Counted from the first letter of the stretch, positions 46,056-58,470 are shown. The stretch: 64,000 bases of DNA from Palaemon carinicauda (GCF_036898095.1 NC_090757.1:63390581-63454580), one strand, 5' to 3'. Notes: generated by a model not told the origin, from the sequence alone. A program made the numbers and translations.

Positions 46056-46222
46056 ATAGAGAGAGTTGGCACCTTTTGATACGATCAGTGCTCAGTATCA
46101 TGTGAAGGATGATATGGAGAGAAGAGGTTTGGTGGAATAGGGTGCCTTTGATAGAAGGTATCGGATAGGGCACATCAGGCAACCGACCCCTTAATGTAGG
46201 GGTAACTGTTGGAAAGAAGAGA
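46056..46222 (+). mobile_element. LINE-C 3' end fragment
   Basis: gaggtttggtggaatagggt, gcctttgatagaaggtat, gcacatcaggcaaccgaccc and cttaatgtaggggtaactg match the terminal region at 14,650-14,750. Confidence 0.75.
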
Positions 46223-46429
46223 AGTCTTCAGCATGATCATTGATAAACAATTCCTTGTTATACCAAAGATGCTGCTTACAAGGTAAGTGACTATTTGTCG
46301 CTTTCATAATAGTTTGTGATTGGTTCCTCCAGCTGATGGAATATTATTGAAATGCTTGCTTCTCCCACCATCACCCTTATATTTTTAAATGGACTAAATT
46401 ATCATTAATTTCACTAGTGTTCGCAACCC

Positions 46430-46666
46430 GTCAAAAATGACGGCTAAATATCTAGATATATAAGTACGCACAATTGCATGTGCATTGATTCAACCCTTCC
46501 CACCACCTCCCCCTTTCCTAACTACAACACGATAGTTTTGGTTTCCGAGTGGACATTTCGGGGTAACTCCTCTAACCAGGGTATGACTACTCACTCTCTC
46601 CTACCCGAGGGATGGGGAGAGACCAAGTCGTTATACATCTGGCAATACCGCTCAGCGTTACCAGAA

Positions 46667-46721
<55 letters not shown>
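46430..46721 (+). repeat. TA-tailed dispersed repeat, longer copy
   Basis: acggctaaatatctagatat, gattcaacccttcccacc and acacgatagttttggtttcc match 23,460-23,556. This copy continues to ctggcaataccgctcagcgt and ends in (TA)n at 46,669-46,721. Probably a SINE-like element with a TA tail. Confidence 0.65.
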
Positions 46722-46726
<5 letters not shown>

Positions 46727-47021
46727 TTTTTTTACCTTCTTCTAACGAAGCAGATTACTATTATTTTTAGTGTTGTTGTTGAGTCAGTTCTGAACCTAGA
46801 ATTCCTCAGAATAATTTGAAATTTACTGAAATAAAGTAAGAGAAGTTTGACGCCAAAGCTTAGAGATGCCGGAAGGAAAGGGCGAAGAATAAGAGGCCGA
46901 ATATGGTAAAGGTGGTATAGCCAGATACAAACTGTAGACAGTCATTATTAGAGCTAACAGTGCGCCAAAAATATGCACTGCAGGCTGTACATACTAGGAC
47001 TATAGTCAATTTTTTTTTAGC
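46722..47021. other. unassigned sequence
   Basis: No gene recognised. It includes an oligo-T and ends at the tttagcgaggcag block that opens the 50-bp repeats. Confidence 0.35.
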
Positions 47022-47205
47022 GAGGCAGATTTACACCGATTCGCAGCGGTGCCCTTTTAGCTCGGAAAAGTTTCCTGATCGCTGATTGGTTCGCAGCGGT
47101 GCCCTTTTAGCTCGGAAAAGTTTCCTGATCACTGATTGGTTCGCAGCGGTGCCCTTTTAGCTCGGAAAAGTTTCCTGATCACTGATTGGTTCGCAGCGGT
47201 GCCCT
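47022..47205. repeat. 50-bp tandem repeat with ATTGG motifs, 3.3 copies
   Basis: ttcgcagcggtgccctttta, gctcggaaaagtttcctgat and cactgattgg repeat with exact 50-bp spacing at 47,041, 47,091, 47,141 and 47,191, almost without change. Each unit ends ctgattggt, the inverse of a CCAAT box. It is preceded by tttagcgaggcagatttaca, which looks like the terminal part of a MITE. Confidence 0.92.
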
Positions 47206-47248
47206 TTATTGTTTCCTTGTTTATTAATGTCATGCGTGAGTAAGAAAG

Positions 47249-47253
47249 TTGTT

Positions 47254-47284
<31 letters not shown>

Positions 47285-47552
47285 TTATTATTTTTATTAT
47301 TATTACCATTATTATTATTATTAAATGCTAAGCTACAACCCTAGTTCGAAAAGCGGGATGCTCTAAACCCATGGGCCCCAACAGGGAAAATAGCTCAGTG
47401 AGGAAAGGAAACAAGGAAAAATAAAATATTTCAAGAACAGTGAAATCATTGAAATAAATATTTCCTATATAGACTATAAAAACTTTAACAAAACAAGAGG
47501 AAGAGATACTAGATAGAACAGTGTGCCCGAATGTACCCTCAAGCAAGATAAC
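47249..47552 (-). mobile_element. 610-bp element, 5'-truncated
   Basis: (ATT)n with interruptions at 47,249-47,325, then the complement of the 3' end and the family-specific part (aacaagaggaagagatacta, tgtaccctcaagcaagat), where it stops. Confidence 0.9.
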
Positions 47553-47564
47553 AACGATAAATGC

Positions 47565-47735
47565 TTCCGTTTGAGCTCAGACATGTCATTCATGTTTGAG
47601 GTTTGGCCATTTTCATCAGCACCTTGGCCACTGTGGAAGGGCAATGGAGATGGACTTTTGTGTGAGCACTCACAGTAAACCAACCTTGACTAGTACAGCT
47701 TTGCTGATCATGGCGATACACAAACCCCCTCACCG
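47565..47735 (-). mobile_element. SINE-3, 3'-truncated
   Basis: The minus strand reads gggtttgtgtatcgccatga, gtactagtcaaggttggttt, ccacagtggccaaggtgctg and atgaatgacatgtctgagc, in SINE-3 order. It lacks the TTG tail. Confidence 0.75.
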
Positions 47736-48384
47736 TGTGTTTTTCTTTTTATTATTCTCTTGTATGTTCAGCTTTGTTTGCTCTGGCATTTGTAAATGGT
47801 TAGGACAGGCCGTGTTTAAAATTCCTAAAGTTATGACTGAAAAACTACATTTTAAAAGGGAAATAAAATCAAGAACTTCACCTAACGTAACCTACTTTCC
47901 TCTTGGTAAAGGTAGAAGAGACTCTTAGCTTTCTATAACTTCTTCTCTTTTTAAAACAATTGTGTACTTTTCACGATATAATTTATTTTTGAGAGCTGTG
48001 TTTGTATGTTTTTTTTTTTTTCTGAATCCGGTTAAACTTTTTGATATGGCACCTAAGCCTCTTTTATCATTATAGTCATTAGGCGTGCTTTTGTATATAC
48101 AAACTGTGATTTTCATCTTCTAAAGTTGGCGCATTACAGTACAGAATCTTTTCTGAAACGTGTTATCTTGTGCAACAATCAGATTATAAATAAGCTTCTT
48201 TGTTTGTAAAGGTTATTCAGATGCAAAATTCAAACTCTGGCAGAGAAACACATGCCATGAAATTATTCTAACTGACTTTTATTGCCGTTTGTCACATGGC
48301 ATGGACTTCCTCGCCTGAATTGGAAGAGCCATCGTTTATTTATTGTGCAGCAAGATGCTTGTTTTAAAGGATATAAAATGTTCT
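47736..48384. other. unassigned sequence
   Basis: No gene recognised. Near 47,895 cctcttggtaaaggtagaag is a piece of the 610-bp family. A T12 run lies near 48,010. Confidence 0.4.
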
Positions 48385-51300
48385 TGATGCATCTATAAAT
48401 ATAACCTTCTTGAAGCTTCTGTGGATAAAATCTTCTTGAAGCATCGATGGATGAAATATTTTCAAGCTTCGATGGATAAAAAGTTTTTGAACCTTCTATG
48501 GATAAATTTTTCTTGAACCTTCTGTGAATAAAATCTTCTTGAGGTTTCGTGGATAAAATCTTGAAGCTTCCGTGGATAAAATCTTTTTGAAGCATTGGGA
48601 GGAAATTTTCTTGAACCCTCTGTGGATAAAATGTTCTTGATGTTCCGGTGGATAAAAAACTTATTTAAGCTTCTATGGGTAAACAGTTCTTGAAGCTAAC
48701 GTGGATAAAATCTTCTTGAAGCTTCTGTGGATAAAAGTTTTTGAAGCTTCGGTGGATTAAATCTTCTTGAAGCTTCTATGGATAAAAGTTCTTGAAGCTT
48801 TGGTGGATAAAATCTTCTTGAAGCTTCTATGGATAAACAGTTCTTGAAGCTTCGGTGGATAAAATCTTCTTGAAGCTTCTATGGATAAAAGTTCTTGAAG
48901 CTTTGCTGGATAAAATCTTGAAGCTTCTATGGTTACACAGTTCTTGAAGCTTCGGTGGATAAAATCTTCTTGAAGCTTCTATGGATAAAAGTTCTTGAAG
49001 CTTCTGTGGATAATATCTTCTTGAAGCTTCTATGGATAAGCACTTCTTGAAGCTTCGGTGGATAAAATCTTCTTGAAGCTTCTATGGATAAGCAGTTCTT
49101 GAAACTTCGGTGGATAAAATCTTCTTGAAGCTTCTATGGATAAACAGTTCTTGAAGCTTCGGTGGATAAAATCTTCTTGAAATTTTTATGGATAAACAGT
49201 TCTTGAAGCTTCGGTGGATAAAATCTCGAAACTTTTATGGATAAACAGTTCTTGAAACTTCGGTGGATAAAATATTTTTGAAACTTTTATGGATAAACAG
49301 TTCTTGAAGCTTCGGTGGATAAAATCTTCTTGAAACTTTTATGGATAAACGGTTCTTGAAGCTTCGGTGGATAAAATCTTCTTGAAGCTTCTATCGATAA
49401 AAGTTCTTGAAGCTTCGGTGGATAAAATCTTCTCGAAGCTTCTATGGATAAACAGTTCTTGAAGCTTCGATGTATAAAATCTTCTTGAAGCTTCTATGGA
49501 TAAAAGTTCTTGAAGCTTCTGTGGATGATATCTTCTTGAAGCTTCTGTGGATAAACAGTTCTTGAAGCTTCGGTGGATAAAATCTTCTTGAAGCTTCTAT
49601 GGATAAACAGTTCTTGAAGCTTCGGTGGATAAAATTTTCATGAAGCTTCTATGGATAAAGCTTCTGGAAGCTTCGGTGCATAAAATCTTCTTGAAGCTTC
49701 TATGGATGAACAGTTCTTGAAGCTTTGCTGGATAAAATCTTCTTGAAGATTCTATGGATAAACAGTTCTTGAAGCTTCGGTGTATAAAATCTTGAAACTT
49801 TTATGGATAAAAAGTTCTTGAAGCTTCAGTGTATAAAATCTTCTTGAAGCTTTGGTGGATAAAATCTTCTTGAAGCTTTGGTGGATAAAATCTTCTTGAA
49901 GCTTTGGTAGATAATATCTTCTTGAAGCTTCTTTGGATAAACAGTTCTTGAAGCTTCTATGGATAGACAGTTCTTGAAGCTTCGGTGGATAAAATCTTCT
50001 TGAAGCTTCTATGAATAAACACTTCTTGAAGCTTCTATGGATAAACACTTCTTGAAGCTTCGGTATAAAATCTTCTTGAAGCTTCTATGGATAAACAGTT
50101 CTTGAAGCTTTGGGGGATAAAATCTTCTTGAAGCATCTATGGATAAAACAATATTGAAGCCTTGGGGGATAAAATTTTTTTGAACCTTCTGTTAATAAAA
50201 TTTTCTTGAAGGTTCTATTAATAAAGGTTTTTGAAGCTTCAGGGAATAAAGTTTTCTTGAAACCTTTGTGGATAAACACTTCTTGAAGCTTCGGCGGATA
50301 AAATCTTCTTGAAGTTTCTATGGATAAAAGTTCTTGAAGCTTCGGTGGATAAAATCTTCTTGAAGCTTCTATGGATAAACAGTTCTTGAAGCTTCGGTGG
50401 ATAAAATCTTGAAGCTTCTATGGATAAAAAGTTCTTGAAGCTTCGGTGTATAAAATCTTCTTGAAGCTTCGGTGGATAAAATCTTCTTGAAGCTTCTATG
50501 GATAAACACATCTTGAAGCTTCGTTGTATAAAATCTTCTTGAAGCTTCTATGGATAAGCACTTCTTGAGGCTTCGGGGGATAAAATTTTCTTGAAGCTTC
50601 AATGGATAAATAGTTCTTGAAGCTTCGGTGGATAAAATCTTCTTGAAGCTTCTATGGATAAACACTTCTTGAAGCTTCGGTGGATAAAATCTTCTTGAAG
50701 CTTCTATGGATGAACAGTTCTTGAAGCTTCTATGGATAAACAGTTCTTGAAGCTTCGGTGGATAAAATCTTCTCGAAACTTCTATGGATAAACAGTTCTT
50801 GAAGCTTCGGTGTATAAAATCTTTTTGAAGCTTCTATGGATAAAAGTTCTTGAAGCTTCTGTGGATAATATCTTTTGAAGCTTCTATGGATAAACAGTTC
50901 TTGAAGCTTCGGTGGATAAAATCTTCTCGAAACTTTTATGGATAAACAGTTCTTGAAACTTCGGTGGATAAAATCTTTTTGAAACTTTTATGGATAAACA
51001 GTTCTTGAAGCTTCGGTGGATAAAATCTTCTTGAAACTTTTATGGATAAACGGTTCTTGAAGCTTCGGTGGATAAAATCTTCTTGAAGCTTCTATCGATA
51101 AAAGTTCTTGAAGCTTCGGTGGATTAAATCTTCACGAAGCTTCTATGGATAAACAGTTCTTGAAGCTTCGATGTATAAAATCTTCTTGAAGCTTTTATGG
51201 ATAAAAGTTCTTGAAGCTTCTGTGGATAATATCTTCTTGAAGCTTCTGTGGATAAACAGTTCTTGAAGCTTCGGTGGATAAAATCTTCTTGAAGCTTCTA

Positions 51301-53490
51301 TGGATAAACAGTTCTTGAAGCTTCGGTGGATAAAATTTTTATGAAGCTTCTATGGATAAAGGTTCTGGAAGCTTCGGTGCATAAAATCTTCTTGAAGCTT
51401 CTATTAATGAACAGTTCTTGAAGCTTTGCTGGATAAAATCTTCTTGAAGATTCTATGGATAAACAGTTCTTGAAGCTTCGGTGTATAAAATCTTGAAACT
51501 TTTATGGATAAAAAATTCTTGAAGCTTCGGTGTATAAAATCTTCTTGAAGCTTTGGTGGATAAAATCTTCTTGAAGCTTTGGTGGATAAAATCTTCTTGA
51601 AGCTTTGGTAGATAATATCTTCTTGAAGCTTCTTTGGATAAACAGTTCTTGAAGCTTCTATGGATAGACAGTTCTTGAAGCTTCGGTGGATAAAATCTTC
51701 TTGAAGCTTATATGGATAAACACTTCTTGAAGCTTCTATGGATAAACACTTCTTGAAGCTTCGGTATAAAATCTTCTTGAAACTTCTATGGATAAACAGT
51801 TCTTGAAGCTTTGGTGGATAAAATCTTCTTGAAGCATCTATGGATAAAACAATATTGAAGCCTTGGGGGATAAAATTTTCTTGAAGGTTCTATTAATAAA
51901 GGTTTTTAAAGCTTCAGGGAATAAAGTTTTCTTGAAACCTCTGTGGATAAACACTTCTTGAAGCTTCGGCGGATAAAATCTTCTTGAAGTTTCTATGGAT
52001 AAAAGTTCTTGAAGCTTCGGTGGATAAAATCTTCTTGAAGCTTTTATGGATAAACAGTTCTTGAAGCTTCGGTGGATAAAATCTTGAAGCTTCTATGGAT
52101 AAAAAGTTCTTGAAGCTTCGGTGTATAAAATCTTCTTGAAGCTTCGGTGGATAAAATCTTCTTTAAGCTTCTATGGATAAACACTTCTTGAAGCTTCGGT
52201 GTATAAAATCTTCTTGAAGCTTCTATGGATAATCACTTCTTGAAGCTTCGGGGGATAAAATTTTCTTGAATCTTCAATGGATAAATAGTTCTTGAAGCTT
52301 CGGTGGATAAAATCTTCTTGAAGCTTCTATGGATAAACACTTCTTGAAGCTTCGGTGGATAAAATCTTCTTGAAGCTTCTATGGATGAACAGTTCTTGAA
52401 GCTTCTATGGATAAACAGTCCTTGAAGCTTCGGTGGATAAAATCTTCTCGAAACTTCTATGGATAAACAGTTCTTGAAGCTTCGGTGTATAAAATCTTTT
52501 TGAAGCTTCTATGGATAAAAGTTCTTGAAGCTTCTGTGGATAATATCTTCTTGAAGCTTCTATGGATAAACACTTCTTGAAGCTTCGGTGGATAAAATCT
52601 TTTTGAAGCTTCTATGGATAAAAGTTCTTGAAGCTTCCGTGGATAAAATCTTCTTGAAGCTTCTGTGGATAAACACTTCTTGAAGCTTCGGTGGATAAAA
52701 TCTTCATGAAGCTTCTATGAATAAAGGTTCTGAAAGCTTCGGCGGATAAAATCTTCTTGAAGCTTCTATGGATGAACAGTTCTTGAAGCTTCGGTGGATA
52801 AAATCTTCTTGGAGCTTTTATGGATAAATAGTTCTTGAAGTTTCGGGGGATAAACTTTTCTTGAAGCTTCAATGGATGAACAGTTCTTGAAGCTTCGGCG
52901 GATAAAATCTTCTTGGAGCTTTTATGGATAAACAGTTCTTGAAGTTTCGGGGGATAAACTTTTCTTGAAACTTCTATGGATAAAAGTTCTTGAAGCTTCG
53001 GTGGATAAAATTTTCTGGAAGCTTCGGGGGACAAACAGTTCTTGAAGCTTCAGTATATGAGATCCTCTTGAAACTTCTATGGATAAAAGTTAGTGAAGCT
53101 TCGTTGGATAAAATTGTCTTGAAGCTTGGGGGGATAAACAGTTCTTGAAGCTTTGGGGGTATAAAATTTTCTTGAATCTTGTGGATGAAATCTTATTGAA
53201 GCTTCGGTGGAAAAAAATCTTGAAGCTTCCATGGATAAACAGTTTTTGAAGCTTCGTGGGATAAGATTTTCTTGAATCTTCTGTGGATAAAATTTTCTTG
53301 AAGCTTCTGTGGATAAAATTTTTTTGAAGCTTCTGTGGATAGAATCTTCTTGAAGCTTCTGTTGATAAAATCTTCTCGAAGCTTCTGGGGATAAAATCTT
53401 CTTGAAGCTTCGGTAATAAAATCTTAAAGCTTCTTTCTTGAACCTTTTGGGGATAAAATGTCATTGAAGCTTCTATGGTTAAAAAGTGTA
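48385..53490. repeat. ~27-bp satellite array (satellite C)
   Basis: About 190 monomers of 26-27 bp built on ttcttgaagcttc plus tatggataaa or ggtggataaa. Two variants alternate, giving a ~53-bp dimer. Every monomer core contains GAAGCTTC, a palindrome with a HindIII site. A higher-order block of about 1.7 kb is repeated (for example 49,225-49,390 matches 50,930-51,095). Both ends are diverged. Minus-strand open frames of 90-140 codons (EASRRFYPPKLQE type) only reflect the absence of stops in the unit. Confidence 0.97.
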
Positions 53491-53849
53491 CAAGATTCTC
53501 ATCATTAAAGAGGAGGACTTTTTGACAGCGTTATTTCGTATAAAAAAAATTTTTCTTTTTAAATTAGTGTTACACTACGATAAACTGTGGCTGTATCCTT
53601 ACGTGATAAATAAAATGTTTGATTGAATCTGTTTAAGAATGTACACGTAGATAGCAATTGAGCTGTTGCAAATTGTAAATTCATGAAGAGTTATTCGTTC
53701 GTAACACTCGAAGAGAAAATGATAATGTTACGCCGGGAGCGGAAGTCATTCCTCCATGAGAGACGAAGTTTCGGGAAACCACTTCTTGATATTCACGTCT
53801 GATCTTTATCGTCAGTAATAAAAGGGATTTAGGATAATAAGGCTGCTAA

Positions 53850-53851
<2 letters not shown>
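53491..53851. other. unassigned sequence
   Basis: Nothing recognised between satellite C and a (CT)n run. Confidence 0.4.

Positions 53852-53921
<70 letters not shown>
53852..53921. repeat. (CT)n microsatellite
   Basis: About 35 CT units. Confidence 0.98.
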
Positions 53922-53924
<3 letters not shown>

Positions 53925-54214
53925 GGGGGCGTTCTCCTTTTATATCCTAACTTACCTACCTCAAGGCCACTGGGTGCATTAGTTTTATTTTCCCGCCGAG
54001 TCCTGACGGTGGCTCTTCGGGAACTCGTTTTTTTGATGGTTTCGTCGCCTGAAATATAACCCCTCATCTCTCAGACCCTCCCTTCCCCCTCCCCTTCCCT
54101 TCCCCCTCCCCTTCAAGCCCTTCCTCAATTGATCGTAAAAGTACTATACGTTCGTTTTATTAAGCCATTTAGTCTTAATATAGTTGAGTTTTATAGTTAG
54201 ACTAAATAGGTTTT
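53922..54214. other. unassigned sequence with CT-rich tract
   Basis: Contains a repeated ccttcccctcc-type tract near 54,077-54,115. No gene recognised. Confidence 0.4.
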
Positions 54215-54358
54215 AGTGAACATTTTTGTGTACTAGTCAGGGCCACCCATACTAGCTTGGTTTACTGTGAACAATTAGTCAAAAATCTCCCACCATCACC
54301 AATCCTCAGTTGGCCAGCGTGTTGATGAAACTGGCAAAACCCCAGTCATATCTGAGAC

Positions 54359-54361
<3 letters not shown>
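54215..54361 (+). mobile_element. SINE-3, 3'-truncated
   Basis: gtcagggccacccatactag, ttggtttactgtgaacaatt, cccaccatcaccaatcctca and aactggcaaaaccccagtca. It is cut by the (ATT)n tail of the next element. Confidence 0.75.
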
Positions 54362-54423
<62 letters not shown>

Positions 54424-55062
54424 TACTTATTTACTTACTTACTTACTTACTAAGCTACAACCCTAGTTGGAAAAGCAAGATTCTATAAGCGTAAGGGCTC
54501 CAACAGGGAAAATAGCAAAGTGAAGAAAGAAAATAAGGGAATAAATGAAATGCAAGAGAAGTAATTAACAATTAGAATAAAATATTTAAAAAATAGTAAC
54601 ATTAAAAGATATTCCATAAATAAACTATAAGATCTTCAAAAGACAAGAGGAAGATAAATGAGATAGAATAGCGTACCCGAATGTATCCCCCAGCAAGAGA
54701 ACTCTACCCCAAGACAGTGGAAAGTCATGGTACAGAGGCTACGGCACTAGCCAAGACTACAGAACAATGGTTAGATTATGGAGCGTTCTCCTAGAAGAGC
54801 TGCTTATCATTGCTAAAGAGTCTCTTTTATCTTTATCAATAACAGTGCAGTATTTAACCCTTCGAGCGAGAAAGACCTGTTTGGTAATCTCAGTACTTCC
54901 AGGTGTAGATGACACAGGAAAATATGTAAATATTAAGACAAACTATTCTGTTTGTGTAAGCAAAGGGAAAATGAGCCGTAACCAGAGAGAAGTATCCAAT
55001 ATAGTACTGTCTGGTTAATGTGACAATGACTTTAGCGTAGTATCTCAACGGGTGTTCTGCAG
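54362..55062 (-). mobile_element. 610-bp element, nearly complete
   Basis: (ATT)n at 54,362-54,423 and (TTAC)n to 54,451, then the complement of the 3' end, the middle (aaaagacaagaggaagataa) and the 5' part (aactattctgtttgtgtaag, gtactgtctggttaatgtga), ending near tatctcaacgggtg. Confidence 0.92.
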
Positions 55063-55094
55063 CGGTCTTTAAACAGATGCATTTGTTGTTGCCG

Positions 55095-55670
<576 letters not shown>

Positions 55671-55674
55671 TTAT

Positions 55675-56055
55675 GCGAGAATGCGCCTTCCCGAAAAATA
55701 GAACAGCGAACATATAAAGAGCGTGAAACGCAACAGCGAAATTAAAAGCCTCGGGAAATATATGTGTGGCTGCCAAGCATGTGTGGTAACACGACTTCAC
55801 GAGGACAACGCAACGAGAAAACTCTTAGCCCAGTCGAGGCGGGTGTTGCCGAGTGAGAGGTTCTGTTGCAGTTGCTCTCCTCCTCCTCCTACTCCCCTGC
55901 TCCCTGCCTCCCTCCTACTTAGGAGATATGCTTGCACGTACATCTGTTGGAAACGACGATGTCGGAGGAATCTTAGTGCGCAATATGTGATTAAAAGAAT
56001 AAGCGTTTGAGATGGCTTGTGTAGTTTATAATGCCGTGAAGTACAGCTAATAGTG
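55675..56055 (+). promoter_or_regulatory. probable promoter and 5' UTR, CpG-rich
   Basis: About 15 CpGs fall between 55,675 and 55,860 by eye, far above the rest of the window. A TATA-like catataaaga sits at 55,711-55,720. A short upstream ORF (MACVVYNAVKYS) runs from 56,012 to 56,050, ending five bases before the main ATG. The start site was not located. Confidence 0.5.
56012..56050 (+). other. upstream ORF, 12 codons
   Basis: ATG GCT TGT through TAA, wholly upstream of the main start and in another frame. Such a uORF could lower translation or set reinitiation at 56,056. Confidence 0.45.
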
Positions 56056-56225
56056 ATGAGTAATAGCCAGGCCGAAACTACCGCTAGTGGTACGAATACC
56101 GAGAAAAGTATCAACGACAGTAGTAGTGGTGCTGTCACTGCTCCTACTTCGGATCCTGGTACCTCCTCCTCCTCCTCCTCCTCTTCGCAAAGCTCCAAGA
56201 TGGGTGTCGAAAATAAATTGTCCAG
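56056..56225 (+). CDS. probable first coding exon of a host gene (product unknown)
   Basis: The ATG has G at -3 and A at +4 and an in-frame TAA at 56,029-56,031 with no ATG between, which fixes the start. 56 codons follow: MSNSQAETTASGTNTEKSIN, then a Ser/Thr-rich low-complexity part with an eight-serine run, ending QSSKMGVENKLS. The exon ends tccag with an excellent donor GTAAGA at 56,226, leaving two bases of a split codon. The residues look like a disordered N-terminus of a nuclear or regulatory protein, but no family is recognised. No further exon was found before the window ends, so the first intron would exceed 7.7 kb and carry the repeats to the right. This is the only non-transposon coding candidate in the window. 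Confidence 0.6.
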
Positions 56226-57185
56226 GTAAGAAACAGGTGATAGGGAAGATCTTGTAGAAGTGCGGTAGTCCGCACAAGTGATGATAACCTCGCGAAGTTA
56301 AAGGATTCTATTTGTTTTGTAAAGTTATAACTTCAAACATGAAAAGGTCACTGATTAGGTTAGTAGGTCAAGGCAGTCATGAGGCATTCCAGTGATTTTA
56401 AGTAATTGAATTTGACATTTAGATGGTGAAACCAAACAAACATTATGAGATCAAGTTTCTAAAGCAAAGCTTGGGTTTAATGCAAGTTACATTGGGGAGG
56501 CAAACAGTTGATTTTGTGGCAAGCTGCCAGAACCAGGGGATGGGGGAGGGGGGTGCAATAGATTAGAGGATGTTCTCTTCCCCCCTTCCCATTCCCCTGG
56601 CCTCATCCCTCCTCATGGGGTCCATGTCAATGGCAGTAGTAAAGTGGTTGTAGCATCCATTTGGTACTCTGTTGCATGCCTTTCAGTCAAGTCAGACTTT
56701 TGACGGTTTAAGGTTTTAATGTAATAATCGCCAGGTAACGTTTTGGTGATTCATTCTACCTGATTTCACTTCGCCAAACTTCTGTGCTTGCGATAACGTT
56801 ATTGAAAGTCGTAACTGAGTAAGAAGGGCCTTGGTGAAATTGCGTTCTCAACTCTTAAGATGCCAACGTTCACTTTCATTCATTTTTATTTTTATCGTAG
56901 ATCGTGTCGTTATGGCGAGCAAGATGTCGGTAGCTTCGGTAGATTATGTTAACAAATACGACTCGTGTGTGCTTCAGCAAATGTGAAAGTTGCAAAATCT
57001 AGAGGTGCAAGAGTTTCGGGGGAGAGCCTGAAGGTAGGGCCAACCGCTGTTGCTAGCCACAATTTGACCCGTCCTAAGTATGTTGATTTGCATTTTTTTA
57101 AAGTCCAATATTTGGGTTATGATTGCGTACTGTTGTTTGTCCAGTCGTAGTTAATTATAGTTAGGTTAGGTTGTGAAAGACGAAT

Positions 57186-57186
<1 letters not shown>
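56226..57186. other. putative intron start, unassigned
   Basis: No repeat family of the window is seen here, unlike most other stretches. Minor open frames at 56,913-56,987 and 56,965-57,150 have no domain features. G-rich gatgggggaggggggtgca lies near 56,538. Confidence 0.45.

Positions 57187-57259
<73 letters not shown>
57187..57259. repeat. (CT)n microsatellite
   Basis: About 36 CT units. Confidence 0.98.
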
Positions 57260-57262
<3 letters not shown>

Positions 57263-57370
57263 AGAGGCGAGTGTAACCTAGCGGAAATGAACGAAGATTT
57301 TAAGAAAATCCCGTTTCTTTGGTTAATTGTGAAAAACTTCTTTTATACTAAGTGCGATTTTCACCATAAA

Positions 57371-57373
<3 letters not shown>

Positions 57374-57428
<55 letters not shown>

Positions 57429-57480
57429 ATATATATGATATAAATGTATATGTATAAATATATATACTGTATATATATAA

Positions 57481-57568
<88 letters not shown>
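57374..57568. repeat. (TA)n array with AAATA interruptions
   Basis: TA array broken by gataaatg and aaatatg blocks in the middle. Confidence 0.97.
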
Positions 57569-57571
<3 letters not shown>

Positions 57572-57694
57572 TTTTTCGTTTTAATACTTTATTCGTAATG
57601 AGAATCTTATCGGTGTTGTTTTGACGCCACTTAGAGACATAGGAATATCGATTGATTTGTACTTTGTGTTACATATCATTCTCATGTAGATAGT

Positions 57695-58470
57695 ACTATT
57701 GACCCATGGCCTTGTTAATCATGAAGCCCCTTTTTTCGAACGTACACAGATGGGAGTAGATTCGTCTTCAATTAAAATTGTTGAATTTTTAAACTAGATA
57801 TTGGAATGATATTCCTATTCTTGCAGTGAAATCAGTAGAACTTCAAAAGTTCAAAGTTGCAGCAAATGTTTTTGTATGTTGAACAGGCTGACATAAGTCT
57901 TTTTATAGTTTATATATGACATCTGTTTTGACGTTGTTACTGTTTGTAGGATGATTTTATTGTTGATTTGTTCTTATCATTTATTTATTTCCTTATATCC
58001 TTTCCTCACTGGGCTATTTTTCCCTGTTGGAGCCCCCGGGCTTATAGCATCTTGCTTTTCCATCTAGGGTTGTAGCTTGGCTAGTAATAATAATGATAAT
58101 ACTAGTCGATAGGCACCATAGTGAGTGTAGGTATGTGGTATCTGATGTCCCTTTGGGTGGTGTTATTGGCCCATTAGTTTTCATGCTATTCACGTATATG
58201 TAGTTTGGCCAAGAAAGCAAGCTCGTTGCATATGCAAGGGATACTGCTTTTCATATTAGTTCCATCTCTTGTATGTAGACCTAAGGTTGCTGAATCTTTT
58301 AATAGTATTCTAGAAGTTTTATTCCAGCTATGACCAAAATGTGGAACAATCTTCCTAATCGAGTAGTTGAATCGTTGGAACTTCAAAAGTTCAAACTTGC
58401 CATGAATATTGGTATGTTGAACAGGTTGACATATGTCTTCTCATTACTTACTTTGATGGCTGCTTTTCTA
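57695..58470 (+). pseudogene. LINE-A copy interrupted by another LINE-A
   Basis: 57,695-57,797 matches LINE-A RT (VNHEA, MGVDSSSIKIVEFLN). 58,104-58,305 resumes about 18 bases later in the same RT (RHHSECRYVVSDVP, then GPLVFMLF, ESKLVAYA). The expected YADD is changed to YARD. After 58,305 it jumps, by internal deletion, to the C-terminal end (YSRSFIPAMTKMWNNLPNRV). The block between 57,798 and 58,103 is a second LINE-A 3' end. Confidence 0.85.
57798..58103 (+). mobile_element. LINE-A 3' fragment nested in LINE-A
   Basis: Begins ttggaatgatattcctattc, in the C-terminal codons, passes the 3' UTR and terminal block and ends in taataataatgataata. ACTAG flanks it on both sides as a likely target duplication. 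Confidence 0.85.

Noticed and set aside
52612..53464. Minus-strand open frames of 140 and 124 codons in satellite C
   Set aside because: They follow the 27-bp unit (EASR.FYPPKLQE repeats), start and stop at arbitrary units and are absent from other units by indels. They are a by-product of a stop-poor repeat.
56965..57150. 61-codon frame as a second exon of the host gene
   Set aside because: No acceptor in the right phase was evident and the sequence has no family features; left as unassigned intron.
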